From contig NC_133932.1 of assembly GCF_031877795.1 (NCBI RefSeq), positions 19,718,180 through 19,782,179 on the forward strand: a stretch of 64,000 nt of DNA, read 5' to 3'. Positions 59,666-64,000 of this stretch are shown one piece after another. Position numbers and translations under genes: made by a program. This DNA comes from Strix aluco. Its lineage: Eukaryota; Chordata; Aves; Strigiformes; Strigidae. How positions within the stretch are numbered: the first letter of the stretch is position 1; each line of letters begins with the position of its first letter. The notes under the pieces are model-generated. The model was not told the origin of the DNA. It did no database searches and saw only the letters and a program-made list of their open reading frames with translations.

Positions 59666-62600
59666 CTGGAGAAAGAGAGATATTAAGAACTATTAAGTTA
59701 TTACTTTTATGAAATGGAATTAAATTAGTATTACCGAGTCACCTGCTATTCTCTCAATACTATGTAGTAGAAAAGTACTCTGACTGTAACAAGAATTGAT
59801 GTTTTTTACTGAAAGGCAGGGTGGGGAAGCAGTGTCACTTCCAGACTTCAGTAAAACAGCATTTGTCAGCTGAACAAAATCAACATTGTATTTGCTTTAG
59901 TTTCTCTCATCTTACCTACTCTACCATGGTTTGAGAACCAAATGAGCTCATCCTGCTACAGTTAAACTGCGTTTCCCTTCTCCATGCACTCTCTATCCAA
60001 CAGCTGATAACTATCTTCAAGTTCGGCAAGTGGCAAGAACAAGGTTCATATAAAGTCACCTTTCATTAAAAGCAGGTGAAATAATACTTGGCAAAACCAG
60101 AAGTACCATATATATATAGCAGTAATGGGCCACAGTTTTACTCTTTGGATAAAAGATACCTCCACATTTCCATGAATATTTGTGCAGAGCTCTCATTACA
60201 TGAGATAACTGCCTGGGCTTGCTTTTGCTCTCACCCACTTTTATGTAACTAAAACCTGATTATTTTCCTACATTTCTGTTGTCTTAAAACAACTCAGAAG
60301 ACATGAAAACAAACTATCCCCAAATAATCTGGTTGTGAGAAGGGTGGGGGGAAACACACCCTGAATGTTTTGTCCACAAGAAACTACCACAGAATTCTCT
60401 TCTGCCAAGAGGAACTGTACCTACAAACTTTTAAGAATCATTCTGTGGGAAGATGATAAAATCAACATTAGAGATTATCAACAATGGGTTTTGTATGTTG
60501 GGTATTACTACCTACAAGAAGAGAGACTGAGTGTATCAGGCTGCACGGAATTTTTAGAACAGATGATGCAATCTTAAAAATTGCATGACTGAAATGAAGT
60601 AAAACCAGCTTTAGACTTGAATGTTTACTCTTCATGACAATCAGATTTTGCTCAGTGCCTGTGGACAGGTGTTCAACTAGTTCCTACTGCAAAATTCCTT
60701 GCATCATCTACATTTTTCACCATAAAAATCTAGGCTATCTACTAAGCAAAAGAGACTCACAGTTGTTAAACAACAGGGGTTTGCTATTCCTTAGAAACAT
60801 CTGCAAAAGCAAGCGGGCGTAAAATTTGATTAGTAAAATACACTATCCAGTATTTTACATTTCTATTTTGACCTACAAACAGCTTACATGGATAAAATTT
60901 CCAAAGATGAAGTCGCTGTTCAATTAAATACAGATACAACGTAGACAGTCAAGCTTTCTAGCAGTCACGTAAGGTATACCTAACGTGGCCCTTTGATGCA
61001 TCTTTGGTGGAGGTGCTGTGGGGGAAGAGTTGATCTACTCTCAAGTTTTTAATTCTATGCTTTGGGTCAGGGTTTACAAGACTTAAGAGATATACATGCA
61101 GCCAAAGATTCACAGGCATTTTAAAAATACTAAAATTTTAAACTATGTAAAATGATTTTGCTTTAATGAGCCTAACATTCCAATCTGAAGTGAATGGAAG
61201 GACTATCACTGGTCTGCATTGATCTTGAATGAATGCAACCTGGTTGCATTTCTCCAAATAAAGGTAGATAAGAAGGTCTGCTGCAAAGAGCTAGAAGAAT
61301 CTCATCTATTTTTATTCTTCCCAGTAAACTGCAGAATTCTCTCAATGCAGAAGGCCAAAGGTAGTGGGAAGATGATTGGGTAAATATATAAAAACAATTC
61401 CTGACAAACAGCTATTGTAATTCAAAGGAAACAATCTACCACCTCCTCATTTAAGCAGATGCTCTGAATCAGTGTTCAACCTGTGGTCAGGGACCCCCAA
61501 GTAGGAAAAAAATACAGATAAGAAAACCTACTGTAAGGCACATATTCCTCATTCTGAATGGAAACTTGCAGGGGTCAAAAAAGTTATCCACTTCTGAGAG
61601 CTCGAAGCCTCACCTTAAATATATAGGTGAAGCTGTTCTAGTAAACTATCTTCCAAAAAGAACCTCAAATCACAGTATCATACTGAAGAGCACCACTGTG
61701 CACGTGTGCAGAAGAAATGCTCCAGTTAGCACTTCTGCTGACTCTTAATATGGAAATTTGAAACGAGCCTCCTAGGGCTGATAGTTTTGAACAAAGCAAG
61801 TTGCAAGACTGAGCTTAAAATCTCCATGGGTCCCAAAAAACAGTTTACACAGGTACTGAGAGAAAGCAACATTTTCTTTAAACTCAACCTTGAAAGACTT
61901 CCACTCCCTCCCCTACATCTCCCAAAACCAAGCTTGGAGCAAAAAACCTCAAAAGACATCTGTTCACTCTGGGTTCTACTTGCATCTTAAGCTTTCTTTG
62001 GTATTTGGAAGTGTCCCTTCCCCTTTGCGTGCAGCCTTAGTTTTGAAAAGAATGCTACCCAGGTTGGTTGCATTTATGACAGGATGCCTATGTCTCTTGA
62101 ACAGCAGGGAAAATGAACTTTGAGTCCAGCCTATGAGAGGCCTTGCTCTTAAGGTGCTCATAAGGATGTGACACCACTCCTGTGGAATCCAAAAAATCTG
62201 ATAAGGAGACTGGAAAATGGAGCTGTCAGAAGCAGAAGGTCAGCACATGAAGGGATCAGAATGCCACTGCTGCTCAGTAAGAGTTAAATGCAAAAACCCG
62301 TAGTGATTAATAGACATGGCAGATGCAAAGACAAGTATTGTGATTTTAACAGTGTCAAGTATTTATGTCTTTTCCATCGCCATCCCACCTCCCATAACTG
62401 CTAGAGCTGATCTAACAGCTCACCAACACCAAACAAGAGGGGTCTTTTTTTCCCCTCTATCTCCCATCTTCTCTTTCTTCTTCGTTCCAACCACATGGTC
62501 CTTGTGCTGCCCCTTCTGGTACTTCATGGACCCAGCAGTAAGCCAATCCACCTTTCTAAGTGAGTAGAAAACTATTCATGTGAACTGTTCCCTTCTTCTT

Positions 62601-64000
62601 TCGGCCAAGTTAGTTTTCTACCAGTTATGTGAGATGAATTAACTAACTTTAGGGGCCAGCAAGCAGGAGATAATGCAAAGCAGGGGAGGGTCAGAGACAT
62701 GGTAGTAGGGAAATGAGCCTCCCCCGCCCCCAGCAAGTTGTTAAGACTGAATCAAGCTGTAGGATGAAATTTCAACCTTATAGCCCAAGTCCAGTGCAAC
62801 TTAAGCACGTTTAAATTCTGGCATAAATTCAGTCGTGTGTTTAGCTACTTCACAGAGTTGGTTTGGATGAGGACTCATAGTAAATGCAATTAATCTTCAG
62901 CCAAATCAAATCTTTGAGCCACCTCACTCAATGCCATTCCAGGGAAAGGAACAGAATGCTAACTACCAGGACATCCTGAACATAGATTAGTTTATGCTGC
63001 CTTGAAATTGTACCTGCAGAGGGTAAAGGCATGACAAAATAGAGCAGGCAAGGTAACGCTACACCTGAAGTCAGCAGAACATACTCTCAAAATCCAAGAG
63101 CATAATCAGATGACTTTAGTCTGAGTTTATAAACTGCATAAGAAAGGAAGAGGAGCGAAGGACTACAGGTCTGCGGAGATGTGGTGTAAGGTGCAAGAAA
63201 GGACTCAGGAAGGGAAGGCAAGGGAGAAGAAAGAAGATTTCAAAACTAACTTGAGTGGGTATCTGTACTGTGCTCTGGGAGACATCTGCCAGCACCAGCA
63301 GTCCATTTCCCCATCTCCCCCCGCTCTCTTTCTCTCTGTGTGCATGCATTGAGAGAGACATCCCCAAGATTCAGAAATTGTTAATTCTTGTCCACATTAC
63401 TAATAAGAAGTTTAGCATTGACATTTGCCCAGAATTTTAGCAGTTAAATATTTCAAGGTCCCTCTCCTACTCTCCTATAGACTTTCTTCTTATGGAAACT
63501 GGAAAATCAATCTCTGGAAATGAAGCAATGCAAACAAGAATCCTCAGAATCCTTCCAAATACTACACTTAAAAACATTTTTTTGCTGCTATGTCAATGCA
63601 TGTCATAATACTACAGTTTTCATAGACATTATAACCTTGGCTTTCATAGTACTGCATTCACACAGCTTTTAAAAACTAATATGCATTAAACAAACAAACA
63701 AAAAAAAGGTTGAGCTGTTTTGAAAAATTTTAAGCTGCAACCTGTAAAAGGAAACCAAAAGGGCTATCTGTTTACTGTAAGACTTATCTCTTTTTTTTTT
63801 TTTTTACTTCTCTCTTTTTTCCCAGTAGATACTAAGTAGACAGTCCACCACAACTGAAGGTTGGAAAAGGTTGGTATAATTCTGCAATACTGATAACCAG
63901 TTGATCAGTTAATGTTCTTGTGAAAACAGCCATCCAACAACTCCTGTACTCATTAAGACTTTTTTTGTTGTTTTTAGTTCCTCTGAAATATGGGTTGCTT
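59666..64000 (-). other. POU2F1 5' intron (incomplete in the window)
   Basis: At least 4.3 kb of intron upstream of the first visible coding exon. I looked for the N-terminal Oct-1 exon on the minus strand and did not see it. The stretch holds a short hAT-like fragment near 61471, a T-run at 63790-63805 and otherwise ordinary AT-rich sequence. Confidence 0.75.
61471..61501 (+). mobile_element. hAT-like terminal fragment
   Basis: CAGTGTTCAACCTGTGGTCA followed by GGGACCCCCAA matches the terminal sequence of the hAT element at 38112-38861 (compare CAGGGGTTCTCAACC and GGTCTGCGGACCCC). Only one end is clear. An internal AGGGGTCAAAAAAG near 61571 may be a decayed inner part. The right terminus was not found. 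Confidence 0.55.

Noticed and set aside
59666..64000. Search for the N-terminal POU2F1 exon
   Set aside because: No minus-strand exon ending in the expected single G before a GT donor and encoding the Oct-1 N-terminus was visible. It must lie beyond 64000.
1..64000. tRNA, rRNA, CRISPR arrays, endogenous viral genes
   Set aside because: Nothing with the needed structure or motifs was seen. Repeats present are simple repeats, a CR1 LINE, hAT elements and a probable MIR.

Overview
The window is a piece of vertebrate nuclear genome. It is about 60% AT, has GT/AG introns and short exons, and holds two tail-to-tail genes, CD247 (+ strand) and POU2F1 (- strand), which are also neighbours on human chromosome 1. 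A CR1-type LINE remnant, a hAT-type non-autonomous DNA transposon and a probable MIR trace, with no Alu- or L1-like sequence, suggest a sauropsid, most likely a crocodilian, turtle or related reptile. The species is an inference, not a reading.

Bases 1-8720 are the 3' part of CD247 (T-cell receptor zeta chain, CD3-zeta). Six coding exons (1144-1197, 2610-2693, 3392-3424, 4361-4417, 6314-6349, 7600-7665) encode nearly the whole cytoplasmic tail with three intact ITAMs. The signal peptide and transmembrane exons lie upstream of the window. All junctions are phase 0, and two acceptors are NAGNAG tandems. A 3'UTR of about 1 kb ends at an AATAAA followed by a TG repeat.

Bases 8721-9930 form a short intergenic gap.

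Bases 9930-59665 (and beyond 64000) are POU2F1 (Oct-1) on the minus strand. Fourteen coding exons give about 722 residues in continuous phase: a glutamine-rich activation region, the bipartite POU DNA-binding domain (POU-specific plus POU-homeodomain) and a Ser/Thr/Ala-rich C-terminus ending in KAQ. Only the first ~20 codons are missing. The stop codon (22119-22121) is followed by an apparently uninterrupted 3'UTR of about 12.2 kb. It contains a GC/CpG-rich block (about 11.4-14.6 kb) and eight matches to the miR-9 seed.

The POU2F1 introns hold the mobile elements (hAT at 38112-38861, CR1 at about 41180-42060, a hAT fragment near 61471) and two stretches that look like conserved non-coding regulatory DNA (about 50440-50720 and 55620-55900). 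The second carries a perfect octamer, the binding site of the host gene's own product. I found no new multi-gene system, CRISPR array, RNA gene or viral gene.
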